DNA of 64,000 nt from Pyrofollis japonicus (GCF_033097485.1 NZ_AP028634.1:1913126-1977125), one strand, 5' to 3'. Shown: positions 15,497-24,612, counted from the first letter of the stretch. Translations and numbers: made by a program. The notes: generated from the letters alone by a model not told the origin.

Positions 15497-17320
15497 ATGC
15501 CTATGAGTTTCTCTATACTTGCTGAGACGTTTGAAAAGCTTGAAAGAGTTACTGCTAGGACACAGATGCTCCTCTACCTCGTCGAGTTGTTTAAGAAGAC
15601 GCCTCCCGACGTGATAGACAAAGTTGTCTATATTCTTCAAGGAAAGCTTTGGCCAGACTGGAAAGGATTACCCGAGCTCGGCGTGGGCGAGAAGCTCCTC
15701 ATAAAGGCCGCATCAATAGCTCTCCAAGTATCTGAGCAGGAGCTTGAGCAGCTCGCAAAGAAGCTCGGCGATATAGGCTTAGCTATTGAGAAAATAAAGC
15801 AGCAAAAAGCGCAGAAACAGCAAGCCGTCGGCCTACTTGCCTATATAAAGAAACCTAGTGGCGCAGAAGGGCTCACCGTTGAGCGCGTCTATGACACATT
15901 AGCTAAAATAGCCATGGCACAGGGCGAGGGAAGTAGGGATATCAAGCTCAAACTCCTTGCTGGCCTCTTAGCAGAAGCTTCTCCCAAAGAAGCAAAATAC
16001 ATTGCTCGCTTCGTTGAGGGCCGTCTCCGCCTCGGGGTCGGCGACGCCACCATCATGGAAGCCCTCGCAGTAGTATATGGTGGAAGCGCGGCCATGAGAA
16101 ACATCATAGAGCGTGCATATAATCTCCGAGCAGACCTAGGAATGATTGCAAAGATACTTGCTACACAGGGAATAGAGGCCTTAAAGAACATAAAGCCTGA
16201 AGTCGGGATACCAATTAGGCCGATGCTTGCTGAGCGCTTGAATGATCCAGCAGAGATACTCAAGAAGCTGGGAGGACGAGCACTAGTAGAGTACAAGTAT
16301 GACGGAGAACGCGCCCAGATCCACAAGAAGGGAGACAAGATATGGATATTCTCTCGTAGGCTAGAGAACATTACCCACATGTATCCCGACGTTGTCGAGA
16401 TGGCTAAGAAATGGATTAAGGCAAACGAGGCAATTGTAGAAGGAGAGATAGTTGCAATAGACCCTGAGACAGGTGAGCTAAGACCCTTCCAGGTACTAAT
16501 GAGAAGAAGACGTAAACACGACATACACTTATACCTTTCAGAGATACCTGTGGCAGTATTCTTATTCGAGTGTGTATACGCTAATGGCGAAGACTTGACA
16601 ATGAAACCTCTACCCAGACGCCGAGAAACCCTCGAGAAGATAATAGAGCAGCAAGAGACCTGGCGCCTAGCAGAAGGCATTGTGACAAATAGTGCAGAGG
16701 AGCTTGAAAAGTTCTTCCTCAAAGCCATAGAGGATGGCGCAGAAGGTGTTATGGCGAAAGCGATACACGAGAAGAGCATATACCAGGCAGGTGCACGCGG
16801 CTGGCTATGGATAAAGTACAAGCGTGACTACAAGTCAGAAATGACGGACACCGTTGACCTAGTAGTGATTGGTGCATTCTATGGACGAGGACGCCGCGGG
16901 GGCAAATTTGGTGCACTCCTTATGGCTGCCTATGACCCAGATTCGGACACGTTCAAGAGCGTGTGCAAGGTTGGCAGCGGCTTCACTGATGAGGACCTTG
17001 AGCGCCTGGACGATATGCTTAAGCCGTATATTCGTGACCGCAAACCGGCTAGAGTTGATAGCCAGATGAAGCCTGATGTATGGGTTGAGCCGGCATTAGT
17101 GGCTGAAGTCATAGGCGCAGAGTTAACGCTGAGTCCAATACACACTTGTTGCTATGGATGGGTAAAGCCAGGCGCTGGGATATCGATACGGTTCCCAAGG
17201 TTCGTGCGCTGGAGGCCAGATAAAGGCCCTGAAGACGCAACCACGACCAAGGAACTCTACGAGATGTACAAGAGGCAACTTCGCAGAATAAAGGAGGAAC
17301 AAACGGCTGAGCAAGCATAG
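15497..17320 (+). CDS. lig: ATP-dependent DNA ligase
   Basis: Protein of 607 residues, normal for archaeal replicative ligases. The N-terminal DNA-binding domain spans about 1-230. The adenylation motif KYDGERAQIH has nucleophile K267. Further motifs are FSRRLENIT, EGEIVAIDPETG, FLFECVYANGED, EGVMAK and WLWIKYKRDY; the OB domain with GKFGALLMAAYD follows. It seals nicks in lagging-strand synthesis and repair. The start at 15497 (MPMSFS) could also be the internal ATG three codons later. It has its own transcription unit; downstream is a structured convergent spacer. Confidence 0.97.
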   Translation: MPMSFSILAETFEKLERVTARTQMLLYLVELFKKTPPDVIDKVVYILQGKLWPDWKGLPELGVGEKLLIKAASIALQVSEQELEQLAKKLGDIGLAIEKIKQQKAQKQQAVGLLAYIKKPSGAEGLTVERVYDTLAKIAMAQGEGSRDIKLKLLAGLLAEASPKEAKYIARFVEGRLRLGVGDATIMEALAVVYGGSAAMRNIIERAYNLRADLGMIAKILATQGIEALKNIKPEVGIPIRPMLAERLNDPAEILKKLGGRALVEYKYDGERAQIHKKGDKIWIFSRRLENITHMYPDVVEMAKKWIKANEAIVEGEIVAIDPETGELRPFQVLMRRRRKHDIHLYLSEIPVAVFLFECVYANGEDLTMKPLPRRRETLEKIIEQQETWRLAEGIVTNSAEELEKFFLKAIEDGAEGVMAKAIHEKSIYQAGARGWLWIKYKRDYKSEMTDTVDLVVIGAFYGRGRRGGKFGALLMAAYDPDSDTFKSVCKVGSGFTDEDLERLDDMLKPYIRDRKPARVDSQMKPDVWVEPALVAEVIGAELTLSPIHTCCYGWVKPGAGISIRFPRFVRWRPDKGPEDATTTKELYEMYKRQLRRIKEEQTAEQA

Positions 17321-17566
17321 TGATTTTTCAACCGGGAGCAGTATCACACATATCCATGTGGCTGTGAGGACTACCCGGCAAGTAGGAACCCTCGCAACGG
17401 GGGTTATGACTGTTCAGAGTTTCGCCGAGCCGGCCATTTATAGCGAGGCTTGTTAAATGCTCATTAAAACAGTGTGTAATCCTAATATTATGTCGTGTGT
17501 ACTCTTCCCTCCTATTGGCTATGACGAGGGATCCCGGTTCGCGGGGTAATCATGAACCCGCCTGCA
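17321..17566. other. Convergent spacer with nested inverted repeats
   Basis: This spacer separates the 3' ends of the ligase and antiporter genes. Near 17332-17380 an outer CCGGG/CCCGG pair encloses CACAT-ATCC-ATGTG and flanking TCACA/TGTGA; a second element AACCC/GGGTT follows at about 17387-17405. On the minus strand CTATAAATG near 17435-17443 could be a TATA box reading into this structure. It is either a pair of terminators or a small RNA; I cannot decide, and no ACA or C/D boxes were convincing. Confidence 0.3.
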
Positions 17567-19135
17567 TTACTGGCGGGGATGTTGCGGGGCCGGCGCTCCT
17601 GAGCCCAGCTCCTCTCCCGTAATAGTCTGTTGACGTTGCCTTTTGCGTAGGAGCACGTCAAGGAGCTTTCGAGGCCTCAGCGTGCCTATTACCCTGCCCT
17701 CTTCGTCAACAACAGCCATTATTGGCTCACTAAGGAGCGAGACGTCAAATAAGACCTCTTGCAGAGTCTTATCTTTGCTAACGATGGGTACTTCTTTTCT
17801 CATAAAGAACCTCAGCGGAATATTCTCTAGTAGATCCGGGTCAACTTCAACAAAGTCTCGCGCAGTTATGTATCCGACTGGCCGTAGGTGATCATCTACT
17901 ACAACGAGTGCACCCTTCTCAGCAACTATTTTGGCCGCCTCGTCTGCCGGCATATCTATATGGACTATATCTCTATCAAGCTCTAGGTCAACTATTCTTT
18001 GCCGATAGACTTCCGGACGATGAGGATGAGGCGAGGATGCGTAAATCGACGCAATTATTATCGAGAGTATTATTGTTGTCAGCGCTGTAGTATAGACTTG
18101 GAAACCTATGAGCCCGTCCTGTAGCATTGAGAGGAGCAATGCCGCGTCAACACCGCCCTTTGCTAGATAAATTAAGCCTTGACTTAAACGTAGGCCTTGA
18201 ATCTTTGCTATGGCTAGCTTTGGTGCAAGGCTTACAGCAAGGAGCAGGATCGCTATAGCAAGTTCTTTTGCAGTTATCCTTGTAGCATAGATACCTATAC
18301 CTATGAAGAATAGTGGCTCAAGGAATCCATACGTGAATGCGCTTATGCGCTCTAAGTATAAAGGTCTTTCCTCAAGGTACTCGGAGAGAAACATGCCTAG
18401 AAGTAGAGCAGTTACGGCTGCATTGAACCCGATGCTCTCAGCTATATAGCCCGTCATAAGCACTAGTGATACTATCATTGCAAATGGTGCCTCTCTTACA
18501 GCAAAATACCGCTCAATGATATGGAATAGTTGTGTAAGGTAATGCCTACCCACAACGAATATGAATATGACAAATGTCGCAGAGAGGATTAATTGCTCAG
18601 CAATATTACTTTCAGCTACAAGCGCGTTAAACACAACTAGGCCTTCAACCTCAACAAGAAGCCCAATCCTCATAATGCTTAGCTCTTCTTCACCGATATC
18701 CTCTCTCCCCAGCACTATCTTCGCCAGGGGGCCTGCGCTGACGAGGGCTATAACGATGCCGAGAGCTAAGGCTTCTCGAACCCCGTTCACAATGCGTAGG
18801 AGCATCGTCACGGCAGCGACCAGGGTTGACGAAAGAGCTAGTATGAGTGCTGATACCGCCATCTCGCGCCGTGACGGTACGAGTAAAGCAGGGTTAGCAA
18901 GCTCCTCAACGCCTGCAAGGAATAGTGTAAAATTAATCCCGATGACGAGGAGCAGTAGGGCAGGGGCAAGATCTTCGGGGGTTACTAAGCCTAATATAGC
19001 ACCGCTTATCAGTAAGCCAGCTAGTACCGAGCCTAGGAAGCCGGGAAGCCTAAGCCTAAGCGCGACTTCCTCGCCTAGCTTTGAGAGGAAGAGCAGCAGT
19101 CCTATTAGCACGGCAGCCATGACGGTTTCATTCAA
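17567..19135 (-). CDS. CPA2-type cation/proton antiporter with C-terminal CBS pair
   Basis: Protein of about 522 residues. Residues 1-370 carry eleven to twelve hydrophobic segments of the monovalent cation:proton antiporter-2 (KefB-like) fold, for example LPGFLGSVLAGLLISGAILG and LALGIVIALVSAGPLAKIVLG. The C-terminal 130 residues form two CBS motifs (VVVDDHLRPVGYITARDFV and MAVVDEEGRVIGTLRPRKL), which usually bind adenine nucleotides and gate transport. It probably exports Na+ or K+ in exchange for protons. TTG at 19135 is preferred because GGTGAT ends five bases upstream; GTG at 19138 would be too close to that site. Confidence 0.85.
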   Translation of the reverse strand: MNETVMAAVLIGLLLFLSKLGEEVALRLRLPGFLGSVLAGLLISGAILGLVTPEDLAPALLLLVIGINFTLFLAGVEELANPALLVPSRREMAVSALILALSSTLVAAVTMLLRIVNGVREALALGIVIALVSAGPLAKIVLGREDIGEEELSIMRIGLLVEVEGLVVFNALVAESNIAEQLILSATFVIFIFVVGRHYLTQLFHIIERYFAVREAPFAMIVSLVLMTGYIAESIGFNAAVTALLLGMFLSEYLEERPLYLERISAFTYGFLEPLFFIGIGIYATRITAKELAIAILLLAVSLAPKLAIAKIQGLRLSQGLIYLAKGGVDAALLLSMLQDGLIGFQVYTTALTTIILSIIIASIYASSPHPHRPEVYRQRIVDLELDRDIVHIDMPADEAAKIVAEKGALVVVDDHLRPVGYITARDFVEVDPDLLENIPLRFFMRKEVPIVSKDKTLQEVLFDVSLLSEPIMAVVDEEGRVIGTLRPRKLLDVLLRKRQRQQTITGEELGSGAPAPQHPRQ

Positions 19136-19313
19136 CACGCATCACCTGAGATACAGAGCAAGCGGCCCTTATCGGTCTCTGGCTAAGTGATACTGCTTTA
19201 TTCAACGTGTACCAGTGTAAATGCTATCTTTAACAGCTCAAAATCTCACCATAACGTTCGAGTTATCGATCCATACAGGGTTTTGATACATGTAATGCAA
19301 GAAAAACAATGTT

Positions 19314-19883
19314 TTACATGAATATATTCGACTGTTTGCCCTCAACAACCTCGATTAGTGGGAATCTTTTCCAAAGAATAGTGTTAACTATGAGAAACAC
19401 ATTTACGAGGCGCGCAGCATCGTCTACAAGCCTCTGTTTAGAGACCTCGTCGCCCTTGATTAATATCTCGCTTATAAGAGCTACTGGGTTTGCAAGGCTC
19501 TCCCTCAGAGCGATTCTACAATAGGGGCAAACGCTGAGAATGGAAGAGATTATCTCTGCTGATAATTTTACCCTTTCCTCAGGCTTAAGCTTATTTATTT
19601 CAGAAACATGCTTCTCAGAGAAATTAACACCGACACCAAATACTAGGTCGCCATTTTTGAGCCCAAGAAGCCTTAGTTTAACTTGTAATGGTGGAGGTGT
19701 TGATACAAGTAGCCCCCATTCAGCGTTTGAGGGAAGCTGTGCAGTTAGAGGTGCTACTAAGAACCCCGATTCACCAAGCCACGCTAGCACAGTGTCTCGG
19801 CTCAATTTACTCAAGGAGTCTGTACACCTAGGTAGAGCCGAGTTACGCTGAGGAGTATTATTGCTTTGCCTATAGTAAGGCAT
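19314..19883 (-). CDS. DUF2299-like hypothetical protein
   Basis: Protein of about 189 residues from ATG 19883 (MPYYRQSNN). The core from residue 30 (VLAWLGESGFLVAPL, NAEWGLLVSTPPPLQVKLRLLG, VFGVGVNFSEKHVSEINKL) resembles archaeal DUF2299 proteins of unknown function; this is recognition by pattern and only moderately certain. Two cysteines occur in CPYC near the middle. A longer frame starts at 19952, but its extra residues look non-coding. It is divergent from the KaiC-like gene across a short AT-rich region containing GTTTTATATGAG. Confidence 0.6.
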   Translation of the reverse strand: MPYYRQSNNTPQRNSALPRCTDSLSKLSRDTVLAWLGESGFLVAPLTAQLPSNAEWGLLVSTPPPLQVKLRLLGLKNGDLVFGVGVNFSEKHVSEINKLKPEERVKLSAEIISSILSVCPYCRIALRESLANPVALISEILIKGDEVSKQRLVDDAARLVNVFLIVNTILWKRFPLIEVVEGKQSNIFM

Positions 19884-19963
19884 TGAGCGACCCGGTTTTA
19901 TATGAGAGAGACATATTACTATTCTAGGAGAAAAACCCGTAGAAAAACACATGGTGAAACCCT

Positions 19964-20737
19964 ATGCCAATAGAACGCGTAAAGACCGGTATACCCGGGC
20001 TCGACGAAATACTCTACGGCGGTATACCTAGGAGAAACGTTGTGCTGCTGAGCGGCGGCCCCGGTACTGGCAAGACCATTATGAGCCAACAATACCTCTG
20101 GAACGGCTTACAAATGGGTGAGCCCGGTGTCTATGTTGCACTTGAGGAGCACCCTGTACAAGTGAGGATTAACATGGCACAGTTCGGCTGGGATGTCCGC
20201 CCCTACGAGCGCGAAGGAACATTTGCAATAGTTGACGCGTTTACTGGTGGCATCGGGGAGGCCGCTAAGAGAGAAAAATACGTTGTAAGAGATCCATCAG
20301 ACGTCGGCCTCCTAATAGACGTCCTAAAAGAAGCAATAAGAGACACTGGCGCGCAAAGAGTCGTCATTGACTCAGTATCAACGCTCTACCTCACGAAGCC
20401 AAGCGTTGCGCGAAGCGTAGTAATGATGCTAAAGCGCGTACTAAGCGGCCTAGGCACCACTAGCTTCCTTGTAAGCCAGGTCTCTGTAACTGAGAGGGGC
20501 TTCGGAGGCCCAGGCGTAGAACACGCCGCCGACGGCATCATACGCCTAGACCTAGACGAAATAGAAGGCGAGCTCAAGCGGAGCCTCATCGTCTGGAAGA
20601 TGAGAGGCACAAAGCACAGTATGAGAAGACACCCCTTCGAGATAACAGACAAAGGCATAATCATATACCATAACAAAGTCCTAAGAATAACAAGAAGAGG
20701 CATAGTAGAAGAGTCCGTAGCAAGCACAGAAGCATAA
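19964..20737 (+). CDS. KaiC-like RecA-superfamily ATPase
   Basis: Single-domain KaiC-family protein of 257 residues. It begins with [20 protein letters not shown] and has Walker [10 protein letters not shown], Walker B-like [21 protein letters not shown] as the sensor strand and [12 protein letters not shown] near the end. Such archaeal proteins are ATPases with signalling or DNA-related roles that are mostly undefined. The TATA-like GTTTTATATG at 19894-19903 could serve this gene. Right after its stop, AGCAC (20739-20743) and GTGCT (20755-20759) can pair. Confidence 0.9.
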   Translation: MPIERVKTGIPGLDEILYGGIPRRNVVLLSGGPGTGKTIMSQQYLWNGLQMGEPGVYVALEEHPVQVRINMAQFGWDVRPYEREGTFAIVDAFTGGIGEAAKREKYVVRDPSDVGLLIDVLKEAIRDTGAQRVVIDSVSTLYLTKPSVARSVVMMLKRVLSGLGTTSFLVSQVSVTERGFGGPGVEHAADGIIRLDLDEIEGELKRSLIVWKMRGTKHSMRRHPFEITDKGIIIYHNKVLRITRRGIVEESVASTEA

Positions 20738-20795
20738 AAGCACCGTCAATATAAGTGCTGTTGACTTGTCCCCCTATTAGCTAATAAGAGACTAG

Positions 20796-20898
20796 TAACG
20801 ATTGGCGGCTTCGGCACGGCTCTTCATCAGCACCCCGCAGCCCCTAAGCGTGGGGCTGCGGTATCGTCGTCGCAGGCGATCCACATCGCCGCCGATTA
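20796..20898. ncRNA. Candidate structured RNA, strand uncertain
   Basis: GATTGGCGGC (20800-20809) can pair with GCCGCCGATT (20888-20897), 10 pairs with two G-U. Within it CCGCAGCCCC (20835-20844) and GGGGCTGCGG (20852-20861) form a perfect 10-bp hairpin with loop TAAGCGT. GGCGAT (20875-20880) and ATCGCC (20885-20890) form another hairpin that competes with the outer stem. The element lies between the KaiC-like gene and a leaderless membrane-protein gene. I do not recognise a known RNA family. Folding is read from sequence; that it is an RNA gene is inference. Confidence 0.35.
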
Positions 20899-20923
20899 GT
20901 GCTAGATTATACGTCTCGATGTC

Positions 20924-20932
20924 TTATTTTTA
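20924..20932 (+). promoter_or_regulatory. TATA box for the membrane-protein gene
   Basis: TTATTTTTA lies about 26 bases before ATG 20950, the spacing expected for a leaderless transcript. It supports 20950 rather than the earlier in-frame start at 20899. Confidence 0.45.
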
Positions 20933-20949
20933 CCTCTGCGCATTCTATT

Positions 20950-21525
20950 ATGGAGACGGCTAGATTGAGCAGCGAAAGCTTCCTGGGGACGGTAATGGCT
21001 TCTACTAATGAAGCTGAACAAGTAGGTAACGATAATACCACTATGCGTTGTAAGGCTAGCGTCTCGGAAGGCCTCCTTCATGCTCCAAGTTCGGCAATAA
21101 TGTCTTCGGCAATACTTAGTGCTATGTCTACGTTTTTACCAGCAGTTATAGTTAACCTTGGATTCCCATTAGACTATGCTACAAGGATGTTTGTAATAAT
21201 ATACTTCCTAAGCCTTCCCCTGGTTGTATTCACGCTCTATGAACTTTACCTCTTTACTATGTCAGTGCTAAGAGTTTGTGGTAATGCGCGTATAGATATG
21301 ATTCCCTTCATTGTGGGTGCTTTGCCGCTCGGCTTTATAGCCACACTTTACTATATCGAATACGTGCTTCAGAATAATTGTGAAAAACTCCAAGGCAAGT
21401 ATAAAGTATCCTCCATAGACCTCTTCATAAATATCATAGTGTTTGGGCTACACGCCCTCATTTATGCACGGATATTCAACTATATTGTTGACAATATCAT
21501 TCCTAGTATCTGTGAGGAGAACTGA
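20950..21525 (+). CDS. Small membrane protein, unknown function
   Basis: Protein of 191 residues from ATG 20950 (METARLSSES), probably leaderless. After a polar N-terminal region of about 45 residues there are four hydrophobic segments: AIMSSAILSAMSTFLPAVIVNLGF, MFVIIYFLSLPLVVFTLYELY, IDMIPFIVGALPLGFIATLYY and LFINIIVFGLHALIYARIF. No family is recognised. It follows the structured element at 20796-20898 and its end overlaps the convergent Cas4-like gene by 23 bases. Confidence 0.6.
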   Translation: METARLSSESFLGTVMASTNEAEQVGNDNTTMRCKASVSEGLLHAPSSAIMSSAILSAMSTFLPAVIVNLGFPLDYATRMFVIIYFLSLPLVVFTLYELYLFTMSVLRVCGNARIDMIPFIVGALPLGFIATLYYIEYVLQNNCEKLQGKYKVSSIDLFINIIVFGLHALIYARIFNYIVDNIIPSICEEN

Positions 21526-22252
21526 GCGGGCATTTTTCTTTAAACGGGCATGTCTTGCACCAGGGGCCTGGATTAGGCTTCTCGTCGCGTTCTCCGCGCC
21601 AATATGCAAGGAGGGGTGAAAGCAGTTCTTCTTCGAGGGCCTCGTCGTGTGCTAAGAAGTGTATTGTATATGCTTGCGACCTTGGAGGGTACGAGCCGCC
21701 TACTTGTAGCCACTCATAGGTTATCCTAAGCCCGTCTAGGAGCTTATCTCTAGTGTTAGCTGAGACTAGAATTAGTCTTGTATATGAGCCTAGTGGAAGC
21801 TTAGCTTTTGCTGCTAGGAGGCCATAGGCATACAGTTTTACTCTATCGCTGATATATAGGCGCTGATGCTTCTTTGAGACCTTGCCGATAACTATTGCTT
21901 TTACGTAGCCATTAGTGAATACTATGCTATGTGGACGTCCGATAATTGGTACAGAGTGTATAAGTGCGGCAAGAGGGGTATCCAGGGCAAAATAGCCCTC
22001 AAGCCTTCTTGGGAGAAACCTTTTTGCACGAAGGATTAACTTGACATATTCTCTCGCCTCGCTAGCTGTAGGCTTACGAGGCGATTCGATAAGCTCATAT
22101 ACTGCCTTGTATTCGCAGAATGCTTGTGCGGATAGAATGCCCGGTGTAATATAGGGTAGTCCATGCTTTAGACAGCAGTACTCTCCCCGCGTAATCGCTT
22201 CAAGCAGTAGCCTCTGTTCCTCGAGCACGTCTTGCAAGTTCATGGTTGCCAT
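21503..22252 (-). CDS. Cas4/Dna2-like Fe-S protein with degenerate nuclease motif
   Basis: Protein of 249 residues with a Cas4-like layout: an N-terminal cysteine in SAQAFCEYKAVYEL and a C-terminal cluster CKTCPFKEKC, the usual four ligands for a [4Fe-4S] cluster. The PD-(D/E)xK core appears altered: where active members have GxxD then ExK, here GRPHSIVF is followed by AIVIGK, so the aspartate and glutamate seem lost. No CRISPR or other cas gene is nearby. It may be a structural DNA-end-binding or recombination protein. The start is ATG 22252; the gene is divergent from the aminotransferase. Confidence 0.7.
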   Translation of the reverse strand: MATMNLQDVLEEQRLLLEAITRGEYCCLKHGLPYITPGILSAQAFCEYKAVYELIESPRKPTASEAREYVKLILRAKRFLPRRLEGYFALDTPLAALIHSVPIIGRPHSIVFTNGYVKAIVIGKVSKKHQRLYISDRVKLYAYGLLAAKAKLPLGSYTRLILVSANTRDKLLDGLRITYEWLQVGGSYPPRSQAYTIHFLAHDEALEEELLSPLLAYWRGERDEKPNPGPWCKTCPFKEKCPLSSPHRY

Positions 22253-22385
22253 TATTCTTCGCCTGCCTGGTAAAACTGCTAGAGAGTGGTATCACAATAT
22301 ATCCTGCTTACCTAGATGCACTAACTTGAATGCGGTACTCGTTATTAATCCTAACCTTTGCAAAGTAATAAGTGGATGGTACAAG

Positions 22386-23615
22386 ATGACGCACCGGATA
22401 ACAGACTACACTAAGTACTTCTCCGAACTCGCTAAGTCGATAAAGGCTTCCGACGTTAGAGAGCTACTCAAGGTAGTTGAGCAAGGCGGTGTAATAAGCT
22501 TAGCTGGAGGACTTCCAGACCCCCGTACATTTCCTAAAAAAGAAGTTGCCCAAATAGTAGCAGAAGTTATAGATAAGCATGGAGACAAGGCGCTCCAATA
22601 TGCTCCAACAAAGGGTGTTAGATACTTCATTGAGGCTGTTAAAGAGTTCTCGCAGCGACACGGCGTCAAGGTTAACGACGAAGACGATATAATAGTCACG
22701 ACTGGTAGTCAGCAAGCACTCTACCTGGTTGCACGCGCCTTCCTAAATCCAGGAGACTACATAGTTACCGAGGAGCCGACGTACCTGGGCATGCTTAGCG
22801 CACTTCAAGGCCTCAATGTAAACTTTATCACAGTGCCTATAGACGAGGATGGTATGAGAACCGATATTCTAGAAGAAAGGCTTAGAGAAGCACGTAGCCA
22901 GGGAATAAAGCCTAAGATGATCTACACAATACCTACATCGCATAACCCAGGCGGCACCACGATGCCCATGGATAGGCGAAAGCACCTCCTCGAGCTGGCA
23001 GAAGAATATGACCTAATAGTGTTTGAGGATGATCCTTATGGTTTCATAACCTTCGAGGAGCGCGATGTAAAACCCCTTAAGACGCTTGATGAAAGTGGCA
23101 GAGTAATTTACACGAGCACAATCAGCAAGATACTCTCCCCCGGTATGAGAGTAGGCTGGGTTATAGCACACAAAGACATCGTAGCCAAGGTTGAGCTAAT
23201 AAAGCAAGGAGTAGACTTGCATACACCATCCTTTACCCAATATATAGCAGCAGAGGCTCTGAAACGCGGCATAATAGACGAGAGAATACCCTTCATAAAG
23301 CAACTGTACCGCGAGAAGAGAGACGCAATGCTCGGTGCACTTCAAGACTATATGCCTGAAGGCACTAGGTGGACAAGGCCAATAGGAGGAATGTTTGTCT
23401 GGGTATGGCTACCAGAAGACATCAACAGCAGGGAACTACTGAACATAGCGATAAGGAAAGGCGTAGCATACGTACCTGGCGACGCCTTCTACCCAAGAGG
23501 AGGAGGACACAACACAATGAGGCTCAACTTCAGCTATCCAAGTGTAGACGAGATACGAGAAGGTGTAAGGAGAATAGCTGAGGCAATAAAGGAGTACCGC
23601 GCGTCTAAGAAGTAA
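22386..23615 (+). CDS. PLP-dependent class I/II aminotransferase (LysN/aromatic type)
   Basis: Protein of 410 residues of fold type I. Landmarks are ISLAGGLPDPRTFP at the N terminus, TTGSQQALYLVARAFLNPGD, IPTSHNPGGTTMP, FEDDPYGFITFE, and the PLP lysine K248 in STISKILSPGMRVGW. The family includes 2-aminoadipate and aromatic or branched-chain aminotransferases; the substrate cannot be fixed here. ATG 22386 (MTHRITDY) is chosen because residues before it in the longer frame (from 22242) are not conserved-looking and overlap the divergent gene. Confidence 0.93.
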   Translation: MTHRITDYTKYFSELAKSIKASDVRELLKVVEQGGVISLAGGLPDPRTFPKKEVAQIVAEVIDKHGDKALQYAPTKGVRYFIEAVKEFSQRHGVKVNDEDDIIVTTGSQQALYLVARAFLNPGDYIVTEEPTYLGMLSALQGLNVNFITVPIDEDGMRTDILEERLREARSQGIKPKMIYTIPTSHNPGGTTMPMDRRKHLLELAEEYDLIVFEDDPYGFITFEERDVKPLKTLDESGRVIYTSTISKILSPGMRVGWVIAHKDIVAKVELIKQGVDLHTPSFTQYIAAEALKRGIIDERIPFIKQLYREKRDAMLGALQDYMPEGTRWTRPIGGMFVWVWLPEDINSRELLNIAIRKGVAYVPGDAFYPRGGGHNTMRLNFSYPSVDEIREGVRRIAEAIKEYRASKK

Positions 23616-24498
23616 CCCTGTAAATCAACCCAAGGACGGGAAGTTTTGAGCAATCAGGAGGAGGGGCTAATCCCTCAACGAACCCTATGTACTTGGATAT
23701 TTTTTGCCAAAGCCTCTCAAGAACCCTTACTGCACACCCAACGTATCTTTTCCCGCCACGTGGAGTAACGATTAGCGTCCAGTCGGAAGGAGATACCCTT
23801 ATACCTGTGAACGCCAGTAGAGGATGAATAACGGCGATCCTTGGCTCACTTCTCGCGAGAAAGTGCTCAACGGCAACCGTATCATACAATGATATAATTG
23901 CGGCATCTATGTCCGAGCCTAATTGTTCCAGGGATGGGTTTATTCTTAGGCCAAGTTCTTTCGCAATGCGTTCGCTCTCCTTCGTTGTGGGATAGATGCT
24001 TACACTCAGCCCTCGCTCTTGTGCAATATGTGAGACAAGTAGGGCGAAAAGACCTGCCCCGAGCACCGCTACGCTATAAGCATCTCTAAGCTCTAGCTCG
24101 TCAGCAGCGTGGCACGCGAGAGCTGCGTAAAGTAATAGGGGTGCATATTCCTTACGGGGCGCTTCGGCAACCATTGAGTAGGGTACAACAGCATATGTTG
24201 AGAGAAAACCGTTACCGACGAGAGGAGGAAAATACTTCTTGCCTATCCCAGCTAATGCAACAAACCTTCCACGAATATCGGGAAGTGCGTCAACGCCGGC
24301 CTCAACGACGGTACCAGCGCCGCTGCTGCCCCCAATTCTAGGCTCCATTAAGGGCTCGATGCCGTTGCGCAAAGCCTCGTCAACGCCACCCCAATAAGCC
24401 TGCAGAGGCTTAATCAAGACATGATTTCTCTCAAGCAGTAAGAGGATCTTGTCACGATAAACGCTTCCACTGCGTATAAGGATAGCATCGGCGAGCAA
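23605..24498 (-). CDS. Medium-chain dehydrogenase/reductase-like protein lacking zinc ligands
   Basis: Protein of 297 residues, shorter than typical alcohol dehydrogenases. It keeps the GroES-like start (VYRDKILLLLERNHVLIKP), the GAGTVVEAG turn and a Rossmann segment SVAVLGAGLFALLVSHIAQERG. The catalytic zinc residues are not evident: no CxxCxxD/G near residue 40, and GHE is replaced by GGS. The four structural-zinc cysteines are also missing. It may be a zinc-independent reductase or a non-enzymatic relative. TTG is the start. It is convergent with, and overlaps by 11 bases, the aminotransferase. Confidence 0.65.
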   Translation of the reverse strand: MLADAILIRSGSVYRDKILLLLERNHVLIKPLQAYWGGVDEALRNGIEPLMEPRIGGSSGAGTVVEAGVDALPDIRGRFVALAGIGKKYFPPLVGNGFLSTYAVVPYSMVAEAPRKEYAPLLLYAALACHAADELELRDAYSVAVLGAGLFALLVSHIAQERGLSVSIYPTTKESERIAKELGLRINPSLEQLGSDIDAAIISLYDTVAVEHFLARSEPRIAVIHPLLAFTGIRVSPSDWTLIVTPRGGKRYVGCAVRVLERLWQKISKYIGFVEGLAPPPDCSKLPVLGLIYRVTS

Positions 24499-24612
24499 GA
24501 GCCGGCCCCATCAATGCCTCAACTCTGTCGCGGTCTTTAACCTATATTCTATGCTCCTTGATAACCCAAAATATGTAGGCAAAATCCTAAGTAAAAGCGG
24601 GTGCTGTAGCAA

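Noticed and set aside
15889-16821. Open frame of 310 codons antisense to DNA ligase.
   Set aside because: Ser/Ala/Pro-rich mirror translation with no domain, fully inside a conserved gene.
17530-17566. GGGATCCCGGTTCG resembles the T-arm of a tRNA.
   Set aside because: No acceptor, D-arm or anticodon arm can be built around it, and it runs into the antiporter 3' end.
21503-22252. Cas4-like gene as a sign of a CRISPR-Cas locus.
   Set aside because: No repeats, cas1/cas2 or effector genes lie anywhere in the window, and the nuclease motif is degenerate.
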